Positions 1 to 6,785 of a stretch of 34,703 nt of DNA are shown piece by piece; position 1 is the stretch's first letter; each line of letters opens with the position of its first letter. A program made the position numbers and the translations under genes. The notes below the pieces were generated by a model. It was not told the DNA's origin and searched no databases. It saw only the letters and a program-made list of their open reading frames with translations. Source of the DNA: Thermoleophilaceae bacterium (GTDB lineage Bacteria > Actinomycetota > Thermoleophilia > Solirubrobacterales > JACPNS01); the NCBI GenBank assembly GCA_016462645.1, contig JAEMSX010000022.1, forward strand, positions 1 through 34,703, written 5' to 3'.

Positions 1-58
1 TCGATGATCCGGCGGCGGGTTTGGAGTTCTTCTTCTTGACCGAGATTGGCGATTTCAT
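1..58 (-). CDS. 5' end of an unidentified lysine-rich protein (partial)
   Basis: A minus-strand ATG (58-56) opens a frame that runs off the left edge of the window after 19 codons, beginning MKSPISVKKKNSKPAAGSS. A purine-rich GAGGAAG lies a few bases before the ATG, inside the gap after the stop codon of the upstream zinc-ribbon gene (stop at 74-76), so it is probably the next gene of the same transcription unit, 15 bases downstream. The visible residues are basic and Ser/Pro-rich and identify no family. Confidence 0.55.
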   Translation of the reverse strand, partial: MKSPISVKKKNSKPAAGSS

Positions 59-73
59 GTCTTCCTCGTTTTC

Positions 74-742
74 TTACTTGAAGTAGTCGCCGCTGAAGGT
101 GCCGTCTTCGTCGCAACCGACGCTGCCCTTCGGGCATTTCTCGCCGAGGTCGACGTCCTTGGGCGCAAGCTTCACGCCGTTCTTCTTCGCCACGGCATCG
201 GCGTTGGCGCCGCTCGTGTCCTCTGCGGCTGAGGCTGCGGCATCCTTCTTCGACGTGGCTGAGGCGGCACCGGAGGCTCCGGACGCGCCCGTCGCAGTCG
301 TCGCGCCGCCGCCGACGATGATCGGCTGCTGGGATGAAGCGTTCGCGCTGTCGCCCTTGTTGCCGATCAGCACGCCCACGCCCATTGCCAGCAGCAGGGT
401 TGCGATCGTCGCGAGCAGCGCCATGCCGGACGACCATTTGCTCGTCGGAGGAGCGGGCGGCAGGTAGCCGGCGACCGGGTAAGCCGTTGCGGTCGCGACC
501 GGCGCTGGCGGCTCTGCCGCGGTGCGTCCGTCCATGAACGGCAGGCGCGGATCGCCGCGCCGCTCGCCGCACTCGATGCAGTAACGCTGATCGCCGGCCA
601 TGTTCGCGTGGCACTTTGGACACGCGTCGCCAGCCGGACCAACAAGCGTCGGTGCCGGGGGGAGAGAATTCGTTTCTGATGTCGCGACCGGCGGCATCTG
701 CCTGGTCATGGCCGTGTCTTGCGTGCCCGAGGGGGGTTGCAT
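74..742 (-). CDS. zinc-ribbon, single-pass membrane protein
   Basis: Predicted 222-residue protein. Residues 41-58 hold a four-Cys zinc ribbon (CPKC ... CIEC: Cys41, 44, 55, 58). A Pro/Ala-rich linker follows, then one transmembrane helix at about 106-127, then a Gly/Ala/Ser-rich, probably disordered region and a short acidic C-terminus containing two Cys. Expected topology is a cytoplasmic zinc ribbon with an extracytoplasmic tail. The start is uncertain: ATG 742 and ATG 709 are both possible and neither has a clear Shine-Dalgarno sequence. The divergent gene at 795 has the same zinc-ribbon/linker/helix design (YCIECGERRG here, YCINCGVRNG there), so the two probably act together or arose by duplication. 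I do not recognise a specific function. Confidence 0.75.
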   Translation of the reverse strand: MQPPSGTQDTAMTRQMPPVATSETNSLPPAPTLVGPAGDACPKCHANMAGDQRYCIECGERRGDPRLPFMDGRTAAEPPAPVATATAYPVAGYLPPAPPTSKWSSGMALLATIATLLLAMGVGVLIGNKGDSANASSQQPIIVGGGATTATGASGASGAASATSKKDAAASAAEDTSGANADAVAKKNGVKLAPKDVDLGEKCPKGSVGCDEDGTFSGDYFK

Positions 743-794
743 GTGGCGAGTATCCGCGAGAGAAGTTCCGATCTTGTGAACGTGATGTGACCGA

Positions 795-2564
795 ATGGAT
801 ACAACCGCGCAGGCACCTATTAACCAGTACCGCCCCAACTGTCACCACTGCTTCCCAAGTTGTTCACAATCCGGAAACAGGTCACTGCGAGCATCGCGTC
901 ACGTGGAAGAATGCTTGGAATGCCACGCGCCGTTGGCGCTCGACCAAAAGTACTGCATCAACTGTGGCGTGCGCAACGGCAAACTGCCGTCTCGCATCGG
1001 CAAGCTGATCGCTGCTGTTGACATGCCCGCGCCGCCCGTCGTTGCCGGCGTGCCTCCGATGTACTTCGCGCCGCCGTCAGAGGCTGCTGGAGTTGGAGTC
1101 GTCGCCTCGCTCGACGACTGGGTCGACAACTTCGACTATCTCTCGCCGAGAACCGCCGCAGTCTCAGTGATGGCGTTGCTTGCATTTGGGGTTCTGATGG
1201 GCGGAGTGATCGGTCCGAACTCCGGGCTTTCTCCGGTCTACGTGATGCCCTCGTCCTCGCCGGCGGCCGCGGTGACTGCCGAGGCGCCCGCTCCGGCTGA
1301 GGCTGCGGCAGAGGATGCCGCACTCGCGGAGGTTCCCGAAGAGCTCCCGGCGACGGCAGACGCACCAGTCACCGGGGCCACGGGCGCGCCAGCCAAGATC
1401 AACCACGTCTGGCTGATCGTGCTCTCTGGCCAGGGATACTCAAAGACCTTCGGCGATCCCGCGTCAACGTCATATCTGGTGAGTGATCTCGCCGGAAAGG
1501 GTGCCGTGGTGCAGAATTACTACTCCGTCGCCCAGGGCGAACTCGCCAACAACATCGCGCTCGTCTCCGGCCAGGGTCCAACCTGGCAGATCGGCCAGAA
1601 CTGCCCGAACTACACGGATCTGGCACCGGGCACACTCGATGCAAGCACGAACCAGGTAATCGGCGACGGCTGCGTGTTTCCAGACACCGTGAGGACGATC
1701 GGCGACGCGATCGCGGCCACCGGGAAGACGTGGGCGGCGTATGTTGAGGACATCGACAACGGAGCGAACGGTCGCACGAACGTGTGTCGCCAGCCGGCGC
1801 CTGGTGCGGCGGATCCCGACCATCGGACTGACGCCGGGAATGCCTATGCGAGCTGGAGCAACCCGTTCATGTATTTCAAGTCCGTCGCGGCGCTCTCGAG
1901 CTGCCCGTTTCAGATCGGCGGTCTGAAGAATCTCCACGCGGACATTGCCGCATCGCGCTCCCCGGCCTTCTCGATGGTGATACCCAACCGTTGCCATGAC
2001 GGGAGCGACACACCGTGTGCGCCCGGCGCTCCCGCCGGGCTTTCGACGGCGGACTCCTTTCTACAAGAGGTCGTCCCAAAGATCATGTCCTCGAAGGACT
2101 ATCTGGACGGCGGCGTCATCGCGATCACATTCGACCAGTCGCCGCAGGGGCTGCCCGACTCCGACACGTCCAGTTGCTGTGGACAGCCGCTGATCTATCC
2201 CAACCTCGCCAATCCGCCTGCAGTGACTGAGCCGACGGGCGATACCGGACCGACCGGCGAGTCCGGGCCGACCGGTGCAACGGGGGAGACTGGCCAGACC
2301 GGAGCCACTGGACCGATCGGTCAGCTGAAGGCCGCCACAGCTGCCGACGGCACAGCCACGGCCGGCGGCAAGGTCGGCCTGTTGTTGCTCTCGCCGCTCG
2401 TCAAGGCAGGCAACATGGACGTGACCGAGGACTACAACCACTTCTCGCTACTGCTGACCATCGAGAACTGGTTCGGAACTGAGAAGCTCGGGTACACGTC
2501 GCAGATCGGGATTGGCGCGCTGCCCGATTCGGTGTTCAGCAACACTGCTGCTCCGGCCAAATAG
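795..2564 (+). CDS. zinc-ribbon membrane protein with a degenerate phosphoesterase domain and collagen-like insert
   Basis: 589 residues from ATG 795; an in-frame GTG at 903 (just before VEECLEC) is an alternative start and neither site has a good ribosome binding site. Domains: zinc ribbon Cys40/43/54/57; transmembrane helix about 119-140; Ala/Pro/Glu-rich linker; from about residue 203 a domain that follows the phosphoesterase family (acid phosphatase/phospholipase C-like, PF04185) along its length. Fold landmarks remain (NHVWLIVL, YLVSDLAGKGA, NNIALVSGQ, GCVFPDTVRTIGDAI, AITFD, YNHFSLLLTIENWFG). The usual metal-binding Glu-Asn after the first strand is replaced by Ser-Gly (IVLSGQGY), the LGNYIA-type nucleophile loop reads LANNIA, and Asp-Glu of TFDE reads Asp-Gln. 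About ten collagen-like Gly-X-Thr triplets (about 482-511) interrupt the domain. It is probably a non-catalytic, membrane-anchored extracellular protein. Confidence 0.82.
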   Translation: MDTTAQAPINQYRPNCHHCFPSCSQSGNRSLRASRHVEECLECHAPLALDQKYCINCGVRNGKLPSRIGKLIAAVDMPAPPVVAGVPPMYFAPPSEAAGVGVVASLDDWVDNFDYLSPRTAAVSVMALLAFGVLMGGVIGPNSGLSPVYVMPSSSPAAAVTAEAPAPAEAAAEDAALAEVPEELPATADAPVTGATGAPAKINHVWLIVLSGQGYSKTFGDPASTSYLVSDLAGKGAVVQNYYSVAQGELANNIALVSGQGPTWQIGQNCPNYTDLAPGTLDASTNQVIGDGCVFPDTVRTIGDAIAATGKTWAAYVEDIDNGANGRTNVCRQPAPGAADPDHRTDAGNAYASWSNPFMYFKSVAALSSCPFQIGGLKNLHADIAASRSPAFSMVIPNRCHDGSDTPCAPGAPAGLSTADSFLQEVVPKIMSSKDYLDGGVIAITFDQSPQGLPDSDTSSCCGQPLIYPNLANPPAVTEPTGDTGPTGESGPTGATGETGQTGATGPIGQLKAATAADGTATAGGKVGLLLLSPLVKAGNMDVTEDYNHFSLLLTIENWFGTEKLGYTSQIGIGALPDSVFSNTAAPAK

Positions 2565-2588
2565 CCGGATCGACCAGAGCTGGACGGA

Positions 2589-2978
2589 CTAGGCGGACGG
2601 GATCGGCTCGGGCCAGAAGCGGTACCCGATGCCGAAATGCGTGTGGATGTAGATCAGGTCCGGCGCCAGAGCACGAAGCTTCTCGCGCACGCGACGGACG
2701 TAGACGTCGGCTGCGCGGTCCCGGTAGGGCATGTGACCGCCCCAGACTTCGCCGTAGATCGTGTCGCGGGTGACGACGCGGTCCGGATGCTCGACGAGCA
2801 CCATCAGGACGTCGAGCTCGCGGCCGGTCAGCTGAATACGACCCGTCGCGGTCAGTACTTCGCGCGAGTCGGGACGAATCTCAAGGCCCGCGAGCGTGAT
2901 CGTTCGCTCGGGAGTACCGAAGGGTGCTGCGACGTCGCCGTTGGCGGCGCTCAGTGAATACGGTCTCCCAATCTCCAC
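2589..2978 (-). CDS. stand-alone OmpR/PhoB-type winged-helix DNA-binding protein
   Basis: 129 residues from GTG 2978, which has ATAGG a short distance upstream. The open frame continues to a TTG at 3083 inside the thiolase gene, but that start is less likely. Residues 29-122 match the OmpR/PhoB C-terminal effector domain: beta strands (ITLAGLEIRPDSREV), LTGRELDVLMVLVEHPDRVVTRDTIYGEVWG, recognition helix RAADVYVRRVREKLR and the wing hairpin HFGIGYRF. There is no receiver domain, so it cannot be a normal response regulator; activity would have to be set by expression level or by a partner. It lies 82 bases downstream of the thiolase stop on the same strand and converges on the phosphoesterase-fold gene with a gap of about 24 bases. 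Its target is unknown. Confidence 0.85.
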   Translation of the reverse strand: MEIGRPYSLSAANGDVAAPFGTPERTITLAGLEIRPDSREVLTATGRIQLTGRELDVLMVLVEHPDRVVTRDTIYGEVWGGHMPYRDRAADVYVRRVREKLRALAPDLIYIHTHFGIGYRFWPEPIPSA

Positions 2979-3060
2979 GCGCCTATCTTGGCCTGCGCGC
3001 CCACTCGAGTCGTAAACAACTAGTGAACGTTTGGAGAATCTGCCTTTGCAGGCATTCCCG

Positions 3061-4281
3061 TCAGGCGGCCTCTGGGTTCTCAATCAGCATCGCCAGGCCC
3101 TGCCCGACACCCACGCAGAGAGTCGCGACGCCGCGCCTGACGCCGCGTCGCCGCAGCTCGCGTGCGAGCGTTCCGACGATGCGCGCGCCGGTACAGCCGA
3201 GCGGGTGGCCGATCGCGATGCCGCCGCCGTTCACGTTCAGCACCGAGTGATCGACGCCGATCGCTCGCGCGCTCGCGAGCGCCTGCGACGCAAAGGCCTC
3301 GTTGATCTCCCAGAGGTCGATGTCGTCGGCGGTGAGTCCGGTGCGATCCAGGAGTTTCTTCGTCGCATCGATCGGTCCGACGCCCATGATCGCGGGGTCG
3401 ACCCCGGCAGCAGCGCTGGCGACGATACGGGCGAGCGGCTCTCTGCCGAGCGATTCGGCCCGGGCTGCGTTGCCAAGCACGAGGCAGGCGGCGCCGTCGT
3501 TGACCTGGGAGGAGTTGCCGGCGGTGACGGTGCCGCCCTCGCGAAATGCCGGGCGCAGTTTGGCGAGCTTCTCGGCCGTGGTGTCGGCGCGGATTCCCTC
3601 GTCGCGCTCGAACACCGTCGCTTCGTGCTTGCGCGTGAGCGGCGGCGCCTCGATCGCGATCACTTCTTCGTCGAACACGCCGGCATCCCACGCCGCGGCC
3701 GCGCGTTGATGCGAGGCGGCGGCAAACTCGTCCTGATCTTCTCGGCTGACGTCGTGCAGCTCGGCGACGTTCTCGCCGGTTTCGCCCATCGCTTCGGTTG
3801 AGTGCGGGAAGTTCGGGTTGATGAAGCGCCAGCCGATCGTGGTGTCGTAGACCTTGGCCGGCTCGCGCGAGAAGGCCTGCGGCGTCTTGCCATATACAAA
3901 GGGCGCGCGGGTCATCGATTCGACGCCTCCCGCCAGATACAGATCGCCCTCGCCGAGCGCCAACGCGCGCGCGGCGTCGCCGACGGCCTCCAGGCCGCTG
4001 GCGCAGAGACGGTTGACCGTCGCGCCCGGCACGGTCACGGGAAGCCCCGCGAGCAGCGCTGCCATGCGTGCGACATCGCGATTGTCCTCGCCGGCCTGGT
4101 TGGAGGATCCGAAGTAGACATCCTCGATCTCGTCGGCCGGAACGCCCGCGCGATCGACGACGGCCTTGATCACATGCGCCGCCAGATCGTCGGTGCGAAC
4201 GGTCGAGAGCGCGCCGCCGAACTTTCCGATCGGGGTGCGCAGGTAGTCGACGATGTAGACATCTCCGTAATCAACAGGCAT
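3061..4281 (-). CDS. acetyl-CoA C-acyltransferase (thiolase), PcaF/PaaJ-like
   Basis: 406 residues from ATG 4281, the usual length for a degradative thiolase. The nucleophilic cysteine is Cys93 (NRLCASGLEAV); the catalytic pair His359 (GGIAIGHPLGCTGAR) and Cys389 (CVGVGQG) is present, as is NEAFA. The stretch MTRAPFVYGK ... YDTTIGWRFINP is typical of the 3-oxoadipyl-CoA/beta-ketoadipyl-CoA thiolases, so the reaction is probably CoA-dependent cleavage of a 3-oxoacyl-CoA to acetyl-CoA and a shortened acyl-CoA. No other beta-ketoadipate or beta-oxidation gene is in the window, so the true substrate is open. The start codon is only 27 bases from the divergent start at 4309, leaving almost no room for leaders on either side. 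Confidence 0.93.
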   Translation of the reverse strand: MPVDYGDVYIVDYLRTPIGKFGGALSTVRTDDLAAHVIKAVVDRAGVPADEIEDVYFGSSNQAGEDNRDVARMAALLAGLPVTVPGATVNRLCASGLEAVGDAARALALGEGDLYLAGGVESMTRAPFVYGKTPQAFSREPAKVYDTTIGWRFINPNFPHSTEAMGETGENVAELHDVSREDQDEFAAASHQRAAAAWDAGVFDEEVIAIEAPPLTRKHEATVFERDEGIRADTTAEKLAKLRPAFREGGTVTAGNSSQVNDGAACLVLGNAARAESLGREPLARIVASAAAGVDPAIMGVGPIDATKKLLDRTGLTADDIDLWEINEAFASQALASARAIGVDHSVLNVNGGGIAIGHPLGCTGARIVGTLARELRRRGVRRGVATLCVGVGQGLAMLIENPEAA

Positions 4282-4308
4282 GCGCGGGAGGCTAGCTTCC
4301 ACTTCCAC

Positions 4309-4692
4309 ATGGCACGCGTATTGATTGTCGAGCAGGGCCCGCGCATCGCAGCGGCCGAAGCCGCGCTCACCGAGGCGGGCTACTCCGTGCGGAGCGTGGC
4401 GCCAGACCTCGCCGGCGACATCGTCGATCAGCTCGAGAATGTCACCGTCGTGGCCTACCTGATGGGCGACGCCGAGGATCCCGCCGCCAACGACGAGATG
4501 CTCGAAACCGTTCTGCTCAAGGTGGTCGACACCGGGGTGCGCGGCTTCGTGTACGAGCCGTCGGGTCCCGAACCCAACGCGCACGTCACCCACGCGCAGT
4601 CCACCTGGCACCTGTCAGTCGCGGAACTCGACGCCGATGCGGATTTCGCCGCAGCGATCACAACCGCCGCGGACCGCTCCATCGGCATCTAG
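4309..4692 (+). CDS. small Rossmann-like protein of unknown function
   Basis: 127 residues from ATG 4309. The open frame extends further upstream but only as antisense to the thiolase, so the start is placed where the protein begins MARVLIVEQGPRIAAAEA. That opening looks like the first beta-alpha-beta unit of a Rossmann fold (strand, loop with glycine, helix), followed by strands VRSVAP and VTVVAYLMG and the segment VDTGVRGFVYEPSG. The pattern recalls shortened NAD-binding/epimerase-like proteins, but the usual GxxGxxG is degraded (EQGPRIA), so nucleotide binding is not assured. It is followed after 11 bases by a small zinc-ribbon gene, probably in the same transcript. Confidence 0.7.
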   Translation: MARVLIVEQGPRIAAAEAALTEAGYSVRSVAPDLAGDIVDQLENVTVVAYLMGDAEDPAANDEMLETVLLKVVDTGVRGFVYEPSGPEPNAHVTHAQSTWHLSVAELDADADFAAAITTAADRSIGI

Positions 4693-4703
4693 ATTCAAGG
4701 GCG

Positions 4704-4862
4704 ATGCTCTGCCCCAACTGCATGTCGCCCTACGTCAGGGCCTACGTTCCGGATCTCGCCGAAGGCGAAGTCGCTGAGCCGACGATCGAACCGCTCTTTG
4801 AATGCACCGAGTGCGAGTACGTCGGCGAAGTGACCGAATTCCGTCCCGAGCTCTCTCGTTGA
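4704..4862 (+). CDS. 52-residue zinc-ribbon protein
   Basis: Small gene starting at ATG 4704 with AAGGG six bases upstream (a good Shine-Dalgarno fit) and ending at TGA 4860-4862. The protein opens MLCPNCMSPYVR and ends FECTECEYVGEVTEFRPELSR: two CxxC knuckles (Cys3/Cys6 and Cys34/Cys37) separated by an acidic 27-residue linker, the layout of a minimal zinc ribbon. The GC-rich third codon positions and ribosome binding site support it as real. It is probably co-transcribed with the preceding Rossmann-like gene (11-base gap). Function unknown; small ribbons of this kind often bind RNA, DNA or a larger protein. Confidence 0.7.
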   Translation: MLCPNCMSPYVRAYVPDLAEGEVAEPTIEPLFECTECEYVGEVTEFRPELSR

Positions 4863-4916
4863 AAGAGTCGCGCGTTAGGCCGGGGCCGACCAAAACCCCT
4901 GACCTCATTGTTCTTT

Positions 4917-5067
4917 GCTTGCATGCCTGAGGCATGCAAGCGTGAAGCGCTGACACGGACCGCTTGATCAAGCGTTTTTCATTGCATGCCTCGGGCATGC
5001 AAGAAAAATGGCTTGGGAATCACCTGAATTCGGCCGACGATGGCTTGCATGCCTGAGGCATGCAAGC
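4917..5067. repeat. array of three palindromes with exact 63-bp period
   Basis: Three near-identical inverted repeats lie in the gap between convergent genes. Copies 1 (4917-4941) and 3 (5043-5067) are identical: 11-bp arms GCTTGCATGCC and GGCATGCAAGC around TGA. Copy 2 (4982-5002) has 9-bp arms TTGCATGCC and GGCATGCAA around TCG. The centres are 4929, 4992 and 5055, so both intervals are exactly 63 bp and both interrepeat gaps are 40 bp. The 40-bp gaps do not resemble each other, so this is not a simple tandem duplication. Possible roles: array of sites for a dimeric DNA-binding protein, REP-like hairpins at 3' ends, or a degenerate CRISPR-like array. Confidence 0.85.
4961..4979. terminator. 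possible rho-independent terminator
   Basis: A perfect 14-bp palindrome, CGCTTGATCAAGCG (4961-4974), can fold as a 5-bp stem with a GATC loop and is followed by TTTTT (4975-4979). It lies 98 bases after the stop of the 52-residue zinc-ribbon gene, inside the first gap of the 63-bp palindrome array. The stem is short, so termination strength is uncertain. Confidence 0.4.
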
Positions 5068-5083
5068 GGAGATGGCAGCGGGG

Positions 5084-5659
5084 CTAGGGGACGGCTGGTT
5101 CGATGCAGCCGTTCACGCGGTCGAGCAGCTGACCGACGATGTAGCCGGTCACGCCCCAGATCAATCCGCCGTGGGTCTCGAACGCCTCGGTCGTGAATGT
5201 CATCCCAGCGCGGTTCAGCTCGCGCTTCTCGCGCACCGCGGCGAGCTCGGCGAGATCGACCTCGAAGACGGTCTCGACCTCTGCCGGGTTGGGGATCAGT
5301 CCAACGTTGGCCGGCACGATCCCGGCGATCGGCCAGACGGCGAAATCGCTGACGAAAGTTGACATCGGCTCGATCGCGCCGATCACCTGGACACGCTCGG
5401 GCGGGATCCCGATCTCTTCGTGGGCCTCGCGCAGCGCGGTCGCAACGTGGTCCGCGTCGCCCGGGTCCGAGGCACCGCCCGGGAAAGAGATCTGTCCGGC
5501 GTGCGAATTCAGATCATCGCGGCGCTTCGTGAAGATGAGCTTGAGCGATCCGTCCCGCTGCGGCCGGAAAGCCATCAGCACAGCGGCCTCACGACCCTGC
5601 GCGAACATTTCGATCGCGTCGTCGGCCGGCAGCAGCTTGGACGCGATACAACCGATCAC
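5084..5659 (-). CDS. CoA-pyrophosphatase-type Nudix hydrolase (NudL-like)
   Basis: 191 residues from GTG 5659, which overlaps the TGA of the preceding OsmC-like gene by four bases (GTGA), so it is translationally coupled. The CoA-Nudix signature is present (LIFTKRRDDLNSHAGQISFPGG, about residues 41-62), followed by the Nudix box ending TALREAHEEIGI (Arg77, Glu78, Glu81, Glu82 for metal binding). In the family this hydrolyses CoA or acyl-CoA to 3',5'-ADP and phosphopantetheine. The C-terminal part (THGGLIWGVTGYIVGQLLDRV) is also typical. The stop codon lies 17 bases beyond the third palindrome of the 63-bp array, so a transcript would run into the hairpins. Confidence 0.9.
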   Translation of the reverse strand: MIGCIASKLLPADDAIEMFAQGREAAVLMAFRPQRDGSLKLIFTKRRDDLNSHAGQISFPGGASDPGDADHVATALREAHEEIGIPPERVQVIGAIEPMSTFVSDFAVWPIAGIVPANVGLIPNPAEVETVFEVDLAELAAVREKRELNRAGMTFTTEAFETHGGLIWGVTGYIVGQLLDRVNGCIEPAVP

Positions 5660-6075
5660 TGAATCGTGATCGACTCGTTGAAGATGACTTCGCCTTCGAG
5701 CACGCGGTGGACCGGGCACTTCGCTGCGATCTCGGTGATGCGACGAATCTGTTCGTCGTCGAGGCCCGGCGGCACGCAGAGCTTGACGTTGAAGGTCGTG
5801 GGTGCTCCGCGCTTGGCGGACTCGTATTCGACCTTCACCTTCACATCGCCGACTTCCCAGCCCTTGTGCGCGGCGTACATCTCGATCGTCGTCGCGGTGC
5901 AGGAGGCGAGGCTCGCAGCGAGCAGTTGCTGCGGAGATGGGCCAGCGTTCTCACCACCGACATCGATCGGCTCGTCCGTGATCAGGCGGTGGTCTCCGAC
6001 TACGACGAGATGCTCGTAGTGACCGGTGCGCTTGGCCAGTGCTGTCTTGGTTTTTGACTTGACTTCCGTTGCCAT
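5656..6075 (-). CDS. OsmC/Ohr-family peroxiredoxin-like protein
   Basis: 139 residues from ATG 6075, with GGAG eight bases upstream. The two redox cysteines of the OsmC/Ohr family are present: Cys59 in LLAASLASCTATTIEMYA and Cys120 in AAKCPVHRVLEG. Family members reduce organic hydroperoxides with thiols in the cytoplasm; the sequence pattern (GENAGPSPQQLLAASLASC) is closer to the general OsmC-like/YhfA group than to canonical Ohr. It is the middle gene of the minus-strand group adenosyltransferase-OsmC-Nudix, 76 bases after the adenosyltransferase stop, and shares a GTGA overlap with the Nudix gene. Confidence 0.9.
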   Translation of the reverse strand: MATEVKSKTKTALAKRTGHYEHLVVVGDHRLITDEPIDVGGENAGPSPQQLLAASLASCTATTIEMYAAHKGWEVGDVKVKVEYESAKRGAPTTFNVKLCVPPGLDDEQIRRITEIAAKCPVHRVLEGEVIFNESITIQ

Positions 6076-6151
6076 TTGGGCTCCATGTGGGGAGGGGGAA
6101 CCGACACTTCTAACAATAGGACGCACGGAGCAATCGTGCGTGACCGGATGT

Positions 6152-6718
6152 TTAGCCGCGACCCTCGAAAACCGTGGGCGAATCCTCATCCGTGAAGCGC
6201 GCGAGCGCGAAAAGCAGGTCCGAGCAGCGGTTCACGTAGGCGAGCACCGTCGAATCGGGCAGCGGATCGGTTTCGGCGAGCGCCACGATCGAGCGTTCGG
6301 CGCGGCGCACGACGGTGCGCGCGACATCGATCTGCGCGGAAAGCACGGTGCCGCCGGGGATGATGAACTTGGGCGGAAGGTCGAGCTGGTCCTTGTAGTG
6401 ATCGATGCGGTGTTCGAGTGCATCGACCATCGCCTGCTCGATCAGGGTCACTCCTGGCTCGAGCTTGCCGAAGCTCTCGTCGGCGGTTGCGAGCTGCGCG
6501 CAACCGATGAAGAGGCAGCGCTGCATCTCCAGGAGATCGGCGGCGACCTCGGGGTGCGAGTCCTTGGACATGGCGCGCGCGAGCGCGATCGTTGAGATCG
6601 CCTCATCCACGTCGCCGTATGCACTGGTGCGCGGGTCGGACTTCTTGACGCGTCCGCCGTACCAGAGGCCGGTGGTTCCATCGTCGCCCTTGCGCGTGTA
6701 GATCTTCACTTCGGACAT
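6152..6718 (-). CDS. pduO: PduO-type cob(I)alamin adenosyltransferase
   Basis: 188 residues, full family length. The N-terminal ATP-binding motif TRKGDDGTTGL (8-18) and the C-terminal helices ARTVVRRAERSIVAL and YVNRCSDLLFALARF are diagnostic of the PduO/MMAB type. It transfers the adenosyl group of ATP to cob(I)alamin, giving coenzyme B12, in the cytoplasm. Such enzymes supply adenosylcobalamin-dependent mutases or dehydratases; none is visible here, so the client is elsewhere. The start at 6718 lies 49 bases from the divergent TetR gene (6768), and the shared gap contains repeated GATGT/ACATC half-sites that could regulate both genes. Confidence 0.94.
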   Translation of the reverse strand: MSEVKIYTRKGDDGTTGLWYGGRVKKSDPRTSAYGDVDEAISTIALARAMSKDSHPEVAADLLEMQRCLFIGCAQLATADESFGKLEPGVTLIEQAMVDALEHRIDHYKDQLDLPPKFIIPGGTVLSAQIDVARTVVRRAERSIVALAETDPLPDSTVLAYVNRCSDLLFALARFTDEDSPTVFEGRG

Positions 6719-6754
6719 CGTGGGTCGATCCTACCCGGGGGCGTTGCGGCAACA

Positions 6755-6785
6755 GATGTAACATCAAATGATGTCCAAAGACATC
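6755..6785. promoter_or_regulatory. operator-like cluster of GATGT/ACATC half-sites
   Basis: Four alternating half-sites are seen: GATGT 6755-6759, ACATC 6761-6765, GATGT 6770-6774 and ACATC 6781-6785. They form the inverted repeats GATGT-A-ACATC, ACATCA-AA-TGATGT (6761-6774) and GATGTC-CAAA-GACATC (6770-6785). The cluster spans the ATG pair (6768/6771) of the TetR gene and lies in the divergent gap before pduO. Autoregulation by the adjacent TetR protein is the simplest reading but is inferred. Confidence 0.45.

Noticed and set aside
4917-5067. Small CRISPR array (three repeats, 40-nt spacers)
   Set aside because: The repeats are fully palindromic hairpins with one divergent copy, there are only two gaps, and no cas genes are in the window. 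The exact spacing is reported as a finding instead.
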